The notes under the pieces were generated by a model, which searched no databases, was not told the origin of the DNA, and was given only the letters and a program-made list of their open reading frames with translations. Source: Gammaproteobacteria bacterium (GTDB lineage Bacteria > Pseudomonadota > Gammaproteobacteria > Pseudomonadales > Halieaceae). Taken from it: a stretch of 7,655 nucleotides of DNA. Both the position numbers and the translations under genes were made by a program. Of this stretch, positions 1 to 7,056 are shown piece after piece. The stretch's first letter is position 1. Every line of letters starts with the position of its first letter. Location: contig PDSN01000085.1 of the NCBI GenBank assembly GCA_002748505.1, positions 1 to 7,655 of the forward strand, written 5' to 3'.

Positions 1-1
1 G

Positions 2-166
2 CTGCAACTCCCGACGTTTTGGGTTGTGCTAGCAGCCTTTGTGGGGCTTGGCGCAGGCTTTTTGATACTGCGCCGCTTTGCTGCAGGTGCTCGTCGATCT
101 TACACACCAGTGGCGTATCACAGTGAACAAGATGCGCCAGCCGTTGTCACAGTCAGTGGCGGGTGA
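2..166 (+). CDS. rseC: RseC/MucC-like inner-membrane protein, C-terminal end (partial)
   Basis: The open frame enters from the left edge and ends at TGA 164-166, leaving 54 C-terminal residues. They begin with a hydrophobic stretch (LQLPTFWVVLAAFVGLGAGF), followed by an arginine-rich patch (LRRFAAGARRS) and a polar tail. This fits the second membrane helix plus cytoplasmic tail of RseC/MucC, an inner-membrane protein of the sigma-E regulatory cluster whose role is linked to SoxR reduction and envelope stress. The strongest support is position: it lies directly upstream of mucD, where mucC sits in the algU-mucA-mucB-mucC-mucD order of pseudomonads. The conserved cysteine-containing N-terminal part lies outside the window, so the family call is inference. 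Another small membrane protein is possible. The stop codon lies inside a hairpin at 159-173. Confidence 0.6.
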   Translation: MQLPTFWVVLAAFVGLGAGFLILRRFAAGARRSYTPVAYHSEQDAPAVVTVSGG

Positions 167-173
167 CACCCGC
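159..173 (+). promoter_or_regulatory. GC-rich hairpin on the rseC stop codon, between rseC and mucD
   Basis: GCGGGT (159-164) pairs perfectly with ACCCGC (168-173) around a 3-base loop, and the stop codon TGA 164-166 is part of it. The following bases (GTTTGTATATTGTT) are T-rich but interrupted, so it is at best a weak terminator or attenuator. It could instead be an mRNA-stabilising stem that sets mucD expression apart from the genes upstream. The stem is seen directly; the role is inference. Confidence 0.35.
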
Positions 174-202
174 GTTTGTATATTGTTAAACGAGAGAGAA
201 CT

Positions 203-1606
203 ATGAACGTGAAGCATCGTTTGTTAATACCTTTTATTGCTTTTTATTTATTGCTCGCTGGCGCTTCAGCCAAGGCGATTGGCTCACTGCCGGATTTTAC
301 TGAAATCGTGGAAGACAGTTCACCTGCGGTGGTGAAAATTATTGTGGAGCGCGGGCGCGCCCAGGATGCAGCGGATCACTTGCAGGAAATTCCCGAATAC
401 CTGCGTCGCTTTTTTGAGTTTCGCGGTGTGCCACCCCAGGGCGGGCGTAACCCTATGGCGATGGGGTCCGGGTTTATTATTTCCAGTGACGGCTATATCG
501 TTACCAATAATCATGTGGTCGATGGCGCCGAAAAAGTAGTGGTGCGTCTCAGTGATCGCCGTGAACTGGACGCCGATATTATCGGTGCCGATGAGCGCTC
601 GGATCTGGCCCTGTTAAAAATCAAAGCCAAGGGTTTGCCCACACTTAAAATGGCGAAAAATGACGATTTGAAAGTCGGTGAGTGGGTGTTGGCGATTGGT
701 TCACCCTTCGGTTTGGACTATTCCGTTACCGCTGGCATCGTCAGTGCAATGGGGCGCAGCCTGCCAACGGCGAGTAACGATAACTACGTGCCATTTATTC
801 AAACTGACGTGGCGATTAATCCTGGTAATTCCGGTGGCCCCCTGTTTAATTTGGACGGCGAAGTGGTGGGTGTAAACAGCCAGATCTACACCCGCAGTGG
901 GGGCAGTATTGGTTTGTCCTTTGCCATTCCCGTATCGGTGGTACGCAATGTGGTGGAGCAACTGAAATCTCGCGGCCATGTCACCCGCGGCTGGTTGGGG
1001 GTGAGCATTCAAAATGTCGACAAAGCGCTGGCGCAGTCTTTTGGTCTGAAGCGGCCTCACGGTGCCCTGGTGGCGCAGGTCATGCCCGGCAGTCCCGCCG
1101 AAAAAGCGGGTATTGAGAGCGGCGACGTGATTGTTTCCTTCGATGGTGCAGAAATAGAAACATCAGCAGATCTGCCCCATATTGTCGGTTTGCTGGCACC
1201 TGATACGCTGGCGTCGGTAGAACTGGTGCGCAAGGGTAAAAAACGCACCCTGAAAGTCAAAGTTGGCGGGCTTGGCGGTGAAGGCGACACGATTACCTCG
1301 ATGGGTAAACACGGTAAAACGCGCGGAGGTCGTTTGGGGCTGGTGGTTGAGACCGCACCGGAGCCGGTGTTGCAGCAGTGGAATCTGAGCGATGGTGTGT
1401 TGGTGCGGGAGGTGACTCCGGGTTCCGCCGCGGCGAGGGCTGGTATCGTGAAGGGCGATGTGATTACCATGCTGGCGTTCAAACGGATTCGTTCCGCTAA
1501 AGAATTCACCGCCGCGGCGAAGAAGCTCAAGGCCGGCGAGTCCGTGCCCATGCGTCTAGTGCGCCGCGGCAATCCCCTGTTTATCGGTATCACGGTGAAA
1601 GAGTAA
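203..1606 (+). CDS. mucD: Periplasmic serine endoprotease, HtrA/DegP/DegQ family (MucD)
   Basis: Complete 467-residue HtrA protease that degrades or refolds misfolded envelope proteins in the periplasm. In pseudomonads MucD also dampens the AlgU/sigma-E response. The order is signal peptide (basic MNVKHR, hydrophobic core to about residue 20, cleavage near ASA-KA at 23-25), trypsin-like domain about 30-255, PDZ1 about 262-355 and PDZ2 about 375-465. The catalytic triad is complete: His104 in TNNHVVDG, Asp134 in ERSDLALLK, and Ser210 in NPGNSGGP. Two PDZ domains and the length match DegP/DegQ/MucD, and the family call is secure. MucD rather than DegQ rests on its place after the RseC-like gene. 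ATG 203 is chosen because it begins the signal peptide and has GAGAGA just upstream (193-198); a TTG at 176 would add nine residues ahead of it. Confidence 0.95.
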   Translation: MNVKHRLLIPFIAFYLLLAGASAKAIGSLPDFTEIVEDSSPAVVKIIVERGRAQDAADHLQEIPEYLRRFFEFRGVPPQGGRNPMAMGSGFIISSDGYIVTNNHVVDGAEKVVVRLSDRRELDADIIGADERSDLALLKIKAKGLPTLKMAKNDDLKVGEWVLAIGSPFGLDYSVTAGIVSAMGRSLPTASNDNYVPFIQTDVAINPGNSGGPLFNLDGEVVGVNSQIYTRSGGSIGLSFAIPVSVVRNVVEQLKSRGHVTRGWLGVSIQNVDKALAQSFGLKRPHGALVAQVMPGSPAEKAGIESGDVIVSFDGAEIETSADLPHIVGLLAPDTLASVELVRKGKKRTLKVKVGGLGGEGDTITSMGKHGKTRGGRLGLVVETAPEPVLQQWNLSDGVLVREVTPGSAAARAGIVKGDVITMLAFKRIRSAKEFTAAAKKLKAGESVPMRLVRRGNPLFIGITVKE

Positions 1607-1624
1607 GGTCTCCACTCGCAGCAT

Positions 1625-1663
1625 AGCGCGATGAGTACGAATACGGTACAATCGCGCTCTTTT
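1625..1663 (+). terminator. Probable intrinsic terminator after mucD
   Basis: AGCGCGAT (1625-1632) pairs perfectly with ATCGCGCT (1651-1658). Inside it, GTAC 1635-1638 can pair with GTAC 1646-1649 around a 7-base loop, leaving small bulges. A short T run (1660-1663) follows one base later. Lying 18 bases past the mucD stop, it fits a terminator closing the sigma-E cluster, which would give lepA its own transcription start. The T run is short, so efficiency may be modest. Confidence 0.5.
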
Positions 1664-1669
1664 ATACTT

Positions 1670-1717
1670 GCCCTTTTTGCATCGGTCATTGAGGCTCGGT
1701 AGCAGAGGGGGCTTTTT
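1670..1717 (+). promoter_or_regulatory. lepA leader hairpin followed by T5: attenuator or ribosome-site-occluding element
   Basis: Bases 1670-1680 (GCCCTTTTTGC) can pair along their whole length with 1702-1712 (GCAGAGGGGGC). This gives 11 pairs, three of them G-U, around a 21-base loop, and TTTTT (1713-1717) follows at once, as in an intrinsic terminator. Transcription of lepA started upstream must cross it. The right arm also contains GAGGGGG (1705-1711), the only strong Shine-Dalgarno-like stretch before lepA. It could be an attenuator, a translational switch, or chance pairing. I found no convincing -35/-10 pair in the 1607-1731 gap; TATACT at 1663-1668 is -10-like but has no matching -35. 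Confidence 0.4.
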
Positions 1718-1731
1718 CGTGAGTAGTGCGA

Positions 1732-3531
1732 GTGAGCGAACTCAGTCATATTCGAAATTTTTCCATTATCGCCCATATTGATCATGGTAAATCGACCCTG
1801 GCGGATCGGTTTATTCAATACTGTGGCGGGCTAAGTGATCGGGAAATGGACGAGCAGGTGCTCGATTCCATGGATATTGAGCGCGAACGCGGTATCACCA
1901 TCAAAGCCCAGAGTGTAACCCTGGATTACAAGGCCAAAGACGGCGAGGTCTACCAGCTCAACTTTATCGACACTCCTGGCCACGTGGATTTTTCCTACGA
2001 AGTATCGCGGTCGCTTGCCGCCTGTGAAGGTGCGCTTTTGGTCGTTGACGCCGGGCAGGGTGTGGAAGCGCAATCGGTGGCGAATTGCTATACCGCGATT
2101 GAGCAGGGGCTTGAGGTTTTGCCCATTCTCAACAAGATGGACTTACCCCAGGCTGACCCGGATCGCGTAGCCGAAGAAATTGAAAACATTATCGGTATCG
2201 ATGCCACAGAGGCCTGCCGCGTAAGTGCCAAGTCGGGCATGGGTATTGAAGATGCCCTGGAATATCTGGTTGAGCGCATCCCGCCGCCCGAGGGTGATCG
2301 CGACGCGCCGCTGCAGGCGCTGATTATTGATTCCTGGTTTGACAACTACCTGGGCGTGGTCTCGCTGGTGCGGGTCAAACAGGGGGTATTGCGCAAGCGC
2401 GATAAAATCCTCGCCAAAAGCACCGGCAAGGCGCATCAGGTCGATAGCGTCGGTATCTTTACACCCAAACGCCATGAGACCGGTGAATTAAAAGCCGGTG
2501 AAGTGGGGTTTGTGGTCGCGGGTATTAAAGATATTCACGGCGCGCCGGTGGGCGATACCATTATTCACGCCGGTGCAGATCAAGTGCCTGCTTTGCCGGG
2601 TTTTCAGAAAGTGAAGCCGCAGGTCTATGCGGGTATTTTCACGATTTCCTCTGATGATTACGAAGATTTTCGCGATGCCCTTGGCAAGCTCACCCTCAAC
2701 GACGCCTCGCTGTTTTATGAGCCAGAGACGTCCGATGCACTGGGCTTTGGTTTTCGCTGCGGCTTTCTGGGTATGCTCCATATGGAGATTATTCAGGAGC
2801 GTTTGGAGCGGGAATACGATCTCGATCTTATCACCACCGCGCCCACGGTTATCTATCAGGTAGTTACCAAAAACGGCGAGGTGATTTCGGTGGATAACCC
2901 GTCGTCCCTGCCCGATGTGGGCGATATTGAAGAAATGCGCGAGCCCATCGCAAGGGCCAACATTCTCGTGCCACAGGAGCACCTCGGCAATGTCATCACC
3001 CTGTGTGTGGAAAAACGCGGGGTGCAGATCGATATGCAGTTTATGGGTTCGCAGGTTGCCCTGACTTACGATATCCCCATGGCAGAAGTGGTGCTTGATT
3101 TCTTTGACCGCTTAAAGTCGGTCAGCCGCGGTTATGCTTCGCTTGACTACAGTTTTGAACGCTTTGAAGCGGCCAACCTTGCTCGCCTTGATGTATTGAT
3201 TAACGGTGATCGGGTCGACGCCCTGGCGGTGATTGTGCATCGCGATCAACTGCAATACCGCGGTCGTGCATTGACAGAGAAAATGAAAGAGCTGATTCCC
3301 CGGCAGATGTTCGATGTGGCTATTCAGGCGGCGGTAGGGGGCAAAATTGTCGCCAGACAAACCGTGAAGGCGCTGCGCAAAAATGTCACCGCGAAGTGTT
3401 ACGGCGGTGACGTGACGCGTAAGAAAAAATTGCTCGAAAAACAAAAAGCCGGTAAAAAACGCATGAAACAAGTGGGCAGTGTGGAAATTCCCCAGTCGGC
3501 GTTTTTGGCGGTTCTTAAGGTAGACGGATAA
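1732..3531 (+). CDS. lepA: Elongation factor 4 (LepA), ribosome-associated GTPase
   Basis: LepA/EF4 is a translational GTPase that binds the ribosome and affects initiation, elongation or back-translocation, especially under ionic stress. From GTG 1732 it is 599 residues, the usual length. GTPase motifs are G1 AHIDHGKST (14-22), switch I ERERGITIKA (50-59), G3 DTPGH (80-84, with the catalytic-type His84) and G4 NKMD (134-137). EF-G-like domains II, III and V follow, then the LepA-specific basic C-terminal domain (KCYGGDVTRKKKLLEKQKAGKKRMK). The start is uncertain: GTG 1732 gives MSELSHIRNF, the family N-terminus, while GTG 1726 in the same frame adds Met-Arg and stands nearer the GAGGGGG at 1705-1711. 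TGA 1720-1722 excludes anything further upstream. Its own leader hairpin precedes it; lepB follows after 35 bases with no terminator between. Confidence 0.97.
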   Translation: MSELSHIRNFSIIAHIDHGKSTLADRFIQYCGGLSDREMDEQVLDSMDIERERGITIKAQSVTLDYKAKDGEVYQLNFIDTPGHVDFSYEVSRSLAACEGALLVVDAGQGVEAQSVANCYTAIEQGLEVLPILNKMDLPQADPDRVAEEIENIIGIDATEACRVSAKSGMGIEDALEYLVERIPPPEGDRDAPLQALIIDSWFDNYLGVVSLVRVKQGVLRKRDKILAKSTGKAHQVDSVGIFTPKRHETGELKAGEVGFVVAGIKDIHGAPVGDTIIHAGADQVPALPGFQKVKPQVYAGIFTISSDDYEDFRDALGKLTLNDASLFYEPETSDALGFGFRCGFLGMLHMEIIQERLEREYDLDLITTAPTVIYQVVTKNGEVISVDNPSSLPDVGDIEEMREPIARANILVPQEHLGNVITLCVEKRGVQIDMQFMGSQVALTYDIPMAEVVLDFFDRLKSVSRGYASLDYSFERFEAANLARLDVLINGDRVDALAVIVHRDQLQYRGRALTEKMKELIPRQMFDVAIQAAVGGKIVARQTVKALRKNVTAKCYGGDVTRKKKLLEKQKAGKKRMKQVGSVEIPQSAFLAVLKVDG

Positions 3532-3566
3532 TTCCCGCAGTTAAAACAGCGGTAACAGAGAGTATT

Positions 3567-4349
3567 ATGAATCTTGATTTTTCACTGATTTTGCTGGTGC
3601 TGGTGGTCGGAAGCGGCTTGATTTGGGCCGCAGATCACTTCTGGTTTGCCCCGCGCAGGCGCGCCGCACAGCAGCAACAGCCAGAGACGACAGCGCATGA
3701 CGACGAACCGGTGGTGGTGGAGTATGCGCGTTCGTTTTTTCCCATCTTTTTGGTGATCTTTGTCCTGCGTGCGTTTCTGGTCGAGCCTTTTCAAATTCCA
3801 TCCGCGTCTATGGTGCCCACCCTGCAGGTTGGCGACTACATTTTGGTTAATAAGTACAAATATGGTGTGCGCTTGCCCGTAGTTCGCACTAAAGTTTTTG
3901 ATTGGAGCGAGCCCCAGCGTGGGGATGTGATGGTGTTTTATCCGCCCCACAAGAACAAGCAGTATTACATCAAGCGCGTTATCGGTCTGCCCGGTGATGT
4001 GGTGACGTATCGCAACAAGCAGTTGTATGTCAATCAGGAAATGGTGCCGACCGAGAAACTGGCGGTTATTCCAGAGGGCAGGGTATCGTATCAGCTTTCG
4101 TTGGAACAGTTGGGAGAGACCAATCACCTGGTGCAGAGCGCTGTGCACAAACCATCGGGTGATTTTTCGGTGGTGGTAAAACCCGGTCATTACTTTATGA
4201 TGGGTGACAATAGAGACAATAGTCTGGATAGCCGCGCCTGGGGGCAGGTTCCGGAGAAAGATATTGTCGGCAAAGCTTTTGCGATCTGGATGCACTGGGA
4301 TTCCCTGTTCAGTCTTCCCAGTTTTGATCGCGTGGGCAGTATTGATTAA
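3567..4349 (+). CDS. lepB: Signal peptidase I (leader peptidase)
   Basis: LepB cleaves signal peptides from exported proteins on the outer face of the inner membrane, using a Ser/Lys dyad. The protein has 260 residues: membrane helix 1 at about 5-22, a cytoplasmic linker with basic and glutamine-rich parts (PRRRAAQQQQ) and an acidic end, helix 2 at about 56-72, then the periplasmic catalytic domain. Ser81 lies in IPSASMVPTL (box B) and Lys136 in YIKRVIGLPGD (box D); box E is GDNRDNSLDSR (213-223). It is shorter than E. coli LepB (324 residues) but has all catalytic boxes, so it should be active. GAGAG at 3558-3562 is the ribosome site. Following lepA is the classical lepA-lepB arrangement. 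The client next door, MucD, has a signal peptide of the kind this enzyme cuts. Confidence 0.97.
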   Translation: MNLDFSLILLVLVVGSGLIWAADHFWFAPRRRAAQQQQPETTAHDDEPVVVEYARSFFPIFLVIFVLRAFLVEPFQIPSASMVPTLQVGDYILVNKYKYGVRLPVVRTKVFDWSEPQRGDVMVFYPPHKNKQYYIKRVIGLPGDVVTYRNKQLYVNQEMVPTEKLAVIPEGRVSYQLSLEQLGETNHLVQSAVHKPSGDFSVVVKPGHYFMMGDNRDNSLDSRAWGQVPEKDIVGKAFAIWMHWDSLFSLPSFDRVGSID

Positions 4350-4378
4350 TACGTAGTAAAGTAACACGGAGTCAAATA

Positions 4379-4753
4379 ATGAAAACAGTAAAACAACAGG
4401 CGGGTATGTCTTTTCTCGGTATCGCAGTCATTGCCATTATGGTTGGCTTTTTTGTGGTAGCGGGGCTCGCTATGGCGCCGTCTTATATGGAGCATATGAC
4501 GATTCGCAAAGTGATGGAGGATATTGTCAATAGCCCGGACGCGGAGAACAATTCCACCGCGGCCATGCGCAAACGTATTTCCAGGGCATTTGATACCAAC
4601 CGTATCGATGGTATGAAGGCCAGTGACGTGGTGTTATCGCGTAAAGATGGTAGGCTTCATGTCAACGCCAACTACGAATCGCGGGTGCATATTATGTTTA
4701 ACATTGATGCGGTCATGGTGTTTGACGATCTTCAATACACCGTGGGCAACTGA
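4379..4753 (+). CDS. DUF4845 family single-pass membrane protein, function unknown
   Basis: A 124-residue protein of the kind regularly found between lepB and rnc in pseudomonads and relatives (DUF4845). It has a short basic, polar N-terminus (MKTVKQQAG), one hydrophobic helix at about 10-32, then a soluble part of about 90 residues: first helical (YMEHMTIRKVMEDIV), later probably beta strands (RLHVNANYESRVHIMFNID). The N-terminus resembles a type IV prepilin: a Gly before a hydrophobic helix, a mid-helix Gly, and Pro-Ser-Tyr near the end of the helix. However, the Glu normally at +5 is missing (Gly here) and no prepilin system is encoded nearby. GGAG (4368-4371) stands 7 bases before the ATG. 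The gene starts 29 bases after lepB and ends 12 bases before rnc. Family assignment is by context and N-terminal pattern; the function is unknown. Confidence 0.85.
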   Translation: MKTVKQQAGMSFLGIAVIAIMVGFFVVAGLAMAPSYMEHMTIRKVMEDIVNSPDAENNSTAAMRKRISRAFDTNRIDGMKASDVVLSRKDGRLHVNANYESRVHIMFNIDAVMVFDDLQYTVGN

Positions 4754-4765
4754 ATTCTGTAAATC

Positions 4766-5437
4766 ATGAGCGATCTGGCCCGTTTACAAAAAAAGCTCGA
4801 TTACACCTTTGATAAGCCGGACTTGTTGGAGCTTGCGCTGACCCATCGCAGCGCGGGCGCAAAAAACAACGAGCGCCTGGAGTTTCTGGGTGATTCGGTG
4901 GTAAACCAGATTATTGCGGAGGCCTTGTTCCGTCGCTTTCACAGCACCAGCGAGGGCAGCATGAGTCGAATGCGCTCCAATCTGGTCAACGGTGATACGC
5001 TGGCGCAAATCGCCCAGGAGCTGAATGTCGGTGAGTATTTGATCCTGGGAGCGGGGGAGCGCCGCAGCGGCGGTCACCGGCGCAGCTCAATTTTAGCCGA
5101 TGCTCTGGAGGCGATTATCGGCGCAGTGTTATTGGACAGCGATTACACAACGACCCAAAAGATCGTGCTGAGTTGGTTTAAATCACGTCTCAATGCGATT
5201 GAAAATAAAGATAATAAAGATGCGAAAACGCGCTTGCAGGAATTTCTTCAGGGCAGGAAAAAGGCCTTACCCAACTATGAACTGCTCAACGTCAGCGGGG
5301 AAGATCACGCCCAGCAATTTGAAGTGCGGTGCAGTATCAGCGGTGGGCGCATTGTGGCAAGCGGCAGGGGCAGCAGCCGTCGCAAGGCTGAACAGCAGGC
5401 CGCGGCCCTGGTGTTAGCAGAGCTTGAACATGACTGA
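4766..5437 (+). CDS. rnc: Ribonuclease III
   Basis: RNase III cuts double-stranded RNA, processing the rRNA precursor and controlling many mRNAs. The 223-residue protein matches the family length (226 in E. coli). The endonuclease domain occupies about 1-148 with the signature NERLEFLGDSVV: acidic residues Glu36, Glu39 and Asp43, plus Asp112 and Glu115 in ADALEAIIGA, form the metal-binding catalytic site. The double-stranded RNA-binding domain spans about 153-220 (DAKTRLQEFLQ to SSRRKAEQQAAALVL). No Shine-Dalgarno sequence is visible in the 12 bases separating it from the upstream DUF4845 gene, so translation is probably coupled to that gene. It overlaps era by 8 bases, the usual rnc-era pairing that joins rRNA cutting with 30S assembly. 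Confidence 0.97.
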   Translation: MSDLARLQKKLDYTFDKPDLLELALTHRSAGAKNNERLEFLGDSVVNQIIAEALFRRFHSTSEGSMSRMRSNLVNGDTLAQIAQELNVGEYLILGAGERRSGGHRRSSILADALEAIIGAVLLDSDYTTTQKIVLSWFKSRLNAIENKDNKDAKTRLQEFLQGRKKALPNYELLNVSGEDHAQQFEVRCSISGGRIVASGRGSSRRKAEQQAAALVLAELEHD

Positions 5438-6332
5438 CAACAGCGCCAAACGCTGCGGGTATGTGGCGATTGTGGGGCGTCCCAATGTGGGTAAGTCCAC
5501 CCTGCTTAATCATCTGTTGGGTCAAAAGATCAGCATTACCTCACGGAAACCGCAAACCACGCGCCATCAGGTCCTGGGGATAAAAACCGAAGGCGATACC
5601 CAAATAATTTTTGTCGATACGCCGGGTCTTCACAAAGCAGCGGACAAAGCTATTAATCGCTATATGAACCGCGCCGCCAGTGCCGCGATGAAAGACGTGG
5701 ATGTGATCGTAATGGTGGTGGATCGCACCGCCTGGACCGACGAAGACCAGGCCGTGTTACGCGCGGTATCGCATTTGTCTGTGCCAGTGATTTTGGCCGT
5801 TAACAAAGTGGATCTGCTCACCGACAAAAACGCTTTGCTACCGCATTTGGAGGCACTGAACAGTAAAGCCGATTTCGCTGCAATTGTGCCCCTGTCGGCG
5901 TTGCGCAATCAGCAAACCGATGCGCTGGAACAGCTTATTTGTGAACGTCTGCCAGATTCGCCGCATTTTTTCGATGAAGATCAAATCACGGACAGAAGCC
6001 AGCGGTTTTTGGCGGCGGAAATTGTGCGCGAAAAAATTATGCGTCAGTTAGGTGATGAGCTTCCCTATGCCACGACGGTAGAAATTGAGGAATTTTCTCA
6101 GGAGGGTGCGGTCTTACACATCTCTGCCCTGATTTTAGTTGAGCGTCAGGGGCAGAAAAAAATTCTGATTGGCAAAGGCGGTGAACGCTTGCGCAGTATT
6201 GGCATTGAAGCGCGCAAGGATATGCAGCGTCTGTTTGACAGCAAAGTCATGCTGAAGTTGTGGATCAAAGTGAAATCCGGCTGGTCGGATGATGAGCGCG
6301 CCTTGCGCAGTCTCGGTTACGACGACAGTTGA
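5430..6332 (+). CDS. era: GTPase Era, 30S ribosome assembly factor
   Basis: Era binds the 3' end of 16S rRNA and helps assemble the 30S subunit, linking it to cell-cycle progress. The 300-residue protein has all GTPase motifs: G1 GRPNVGKS (16-23), G2 around TSRKPQTTRH (37-46), G3 DTPG (63-66), G4 NKVD (125-128) and G5 SAL (156-158). The C-terminal KH domain (about 205-285) carries the RNA-binding IGKGG loop at 247-251 and the family's ending KVKSGWSDDERALRSLGY. ATG 5430 gives MTDNSAKRCGYVAIVG, a normal Era N-terminus. A TTG two codons upstream is possible but less likely. The start lies inside the end of rnc and has only a weak AGAG upstream, which suggests translational coupling. Confidence 0.97.
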   Translation: MTDNSAKRCGYVAIVGRPNVGKSTLLNHLLGQKISITSRKPQTTRHQVLGIKTEGDTQIIFVDTPGLHKAADKAINRYMNRAASAAMKDVDVIVMVVDRTAWTDEDQAVLRAVSHLSVPVILAVNKVDLLTDKNALLPHLEALNSKADFAAIVPLSALRNQQTDALEQLICERLPDSPHFFDEDQITDRSQRFLAAEIVREKIMRQLGDELPYATTVEIEEFSQEGAVLHISALILVERQGQKKILIGKGGERLRSIGIEARKDMQRLFDSKVMLKLWIKVKSGWSDDERALRSLGYDDS

Positions 6333-6333
6333 T

Positions 6334-7056
6334 ATGCAGGTTTTGCTGCAACCGGCCTGGGTTTTGCACAGTAGAGCCTATCGCGACAGCAGCTCGCTGG
6401 TGGACGTGTTGACTCTGGAATATGGCCGGGTGTCTTTGGTCGCCAGGGGTGCGCGTCGCCCCAAGCGACGGGGCGATAGCCTGGCCTCGGTTTTACAACC
6501 TTTTACGCCATTATTGCTGAGTTACAAGGGTCGCCACGGCTTAAAAACACTGATCGATGCCGAGGCGCAGCAAACTGCCATGCGCTTCCAGGGCGAACGC
6601 CTGTACAGCGCCATGTATCTCAACGAATTATTGATCCGTTTATTGCAACAGGACGATGCCTGCGGCTCGGTGTTTCGAAAATACAGTGAAACTCTGGAGT
6701 GCCTGGCCAGTGCCGCGCCGCTGGCAAAAACCTTGCGTGCTTTTGAGTGGGCGCTGCTGGCCGAGCTTGGCTATGGAGTGGATTTATCCTGTGACGGTTA
6801 CAGCGGCGATGCGATCAGCGAACACGGTGAATACTGTTATTCTCAAGAATATGGCATGGTGGCAGCCAAAAAATCGAGCACTGCGCAAGCGGTTTACCGT
6901 GGTGCAGCGTTGTTGGCAATTGCTGAGGGCGTTGAAGATCCACAGCTTGAAAAGGTGGAAAAACGCCTGATGCGTGAATTGCTTGCAGCGCACCTGGGGC
7001 CAAAACCACTGTACAGCCGTGAATTATTCCGCACAGCCAGGAGTGGTCGTTCATGA
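6334..7056 (+). CDS. recO: DNA repair protein RecO
   Basis: RecO works with RecR (and RecF) to load RecA onto SSB-coated single-stranded DNA during gap repair. The 240-residue product is close to E. coli RecO (242). The N-terminal OB-fold (about 1-80) carries the family pattern AWVLHSRAYRDSSSLVDVLT, GRVSLVARGARRPKR and LQPFTPLLLSYKGR; the helical C-terminal part has FEWALLAELGYGVDL (137-151) and ends with KPLYSRELFR. Only isolated cysteines (such as 153 and 168) are present, so the zinc-finger cysteine set of some RecO proteins is absent, as in E. coli. ATG 6334 is chosen because it gives the normal N-terminus one base after the era stop. An upstream ATG at 6289 would add 15 residues lying inside era. 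There is no clear ribosome site, so coupling to era is likely. Confidence 0.95.
   Translation: MQVLLQPAWVLHSRAYRDSSSLVDVLTLEYGRVSLVARGARRPKRRGDSLASVLQPFTPLLLSYKGRHGLKTLIDAEAQQTAMRFQGERLYSAMYLNELLIRLLQQDDACGSVFRKYSETLECLASAAPLAKTLRAFEWALLAELGYGVDLSCDGYSGDAISEHGEYCYSQEYGMVAAKKSSTAQAVYRGAALLAIAEGVEDPQLEKVEKRLMRELLAAHLGPKPLYSRELFRTARSGRS

Noticed and set aside
1647..1652. TACAAT as a -10 box for lepA
   Set aside because: It lies inside the mucD terminator hairpin and has no -35-like hexamer at 16-18 bases upstream.
1057..1818. A 253-codon minus-strand open frame over the mucD end and lepA start
   Set aside because: It crosses two firmly identified genes and the hairpins between them, is rich in Pro/Ser/Thr/Arg as expected of a shadow frame, and has no motif.
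2488..2982. A 164-codon minus-strand open frame inside lepA
   Set aside because: It is antisense to a conserved LepA domain and has no independent coding signal.
4339..4352. GTATT/AATAC inverted repeat over the lepB stop codon as a terminator
   Set aside because: The stem is five AT-rich pairs with no T run after it, and a well-placed ribosome site for the next gene follows directly.
3582..4367. A 261-codon open frame on the minus strand covering nearly all of lepB
   Set aside because: lepB on the + strand has every catalytic box. The antisense product shows no recognisable motif and is a shadow of + strand codon bias.
4789..4795. A_AAA_AAG slippery heptamer in frame at rnc codons 8-10, the type used in dnaX
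   Set aside because: A -1 shift would stop within a few codons (TGA 4810-4812), there is no upstream Shine-Dalgarno stimulator and no evident downstream stem, so it is most likely just a Lys-Lys pair.
6289..6333. Upstream ATG as the recO start
   Set aside because: The 15 extra residues lie inside era and do not resemble RecO. ATG 6334 gives the normal family N-terminus and length.
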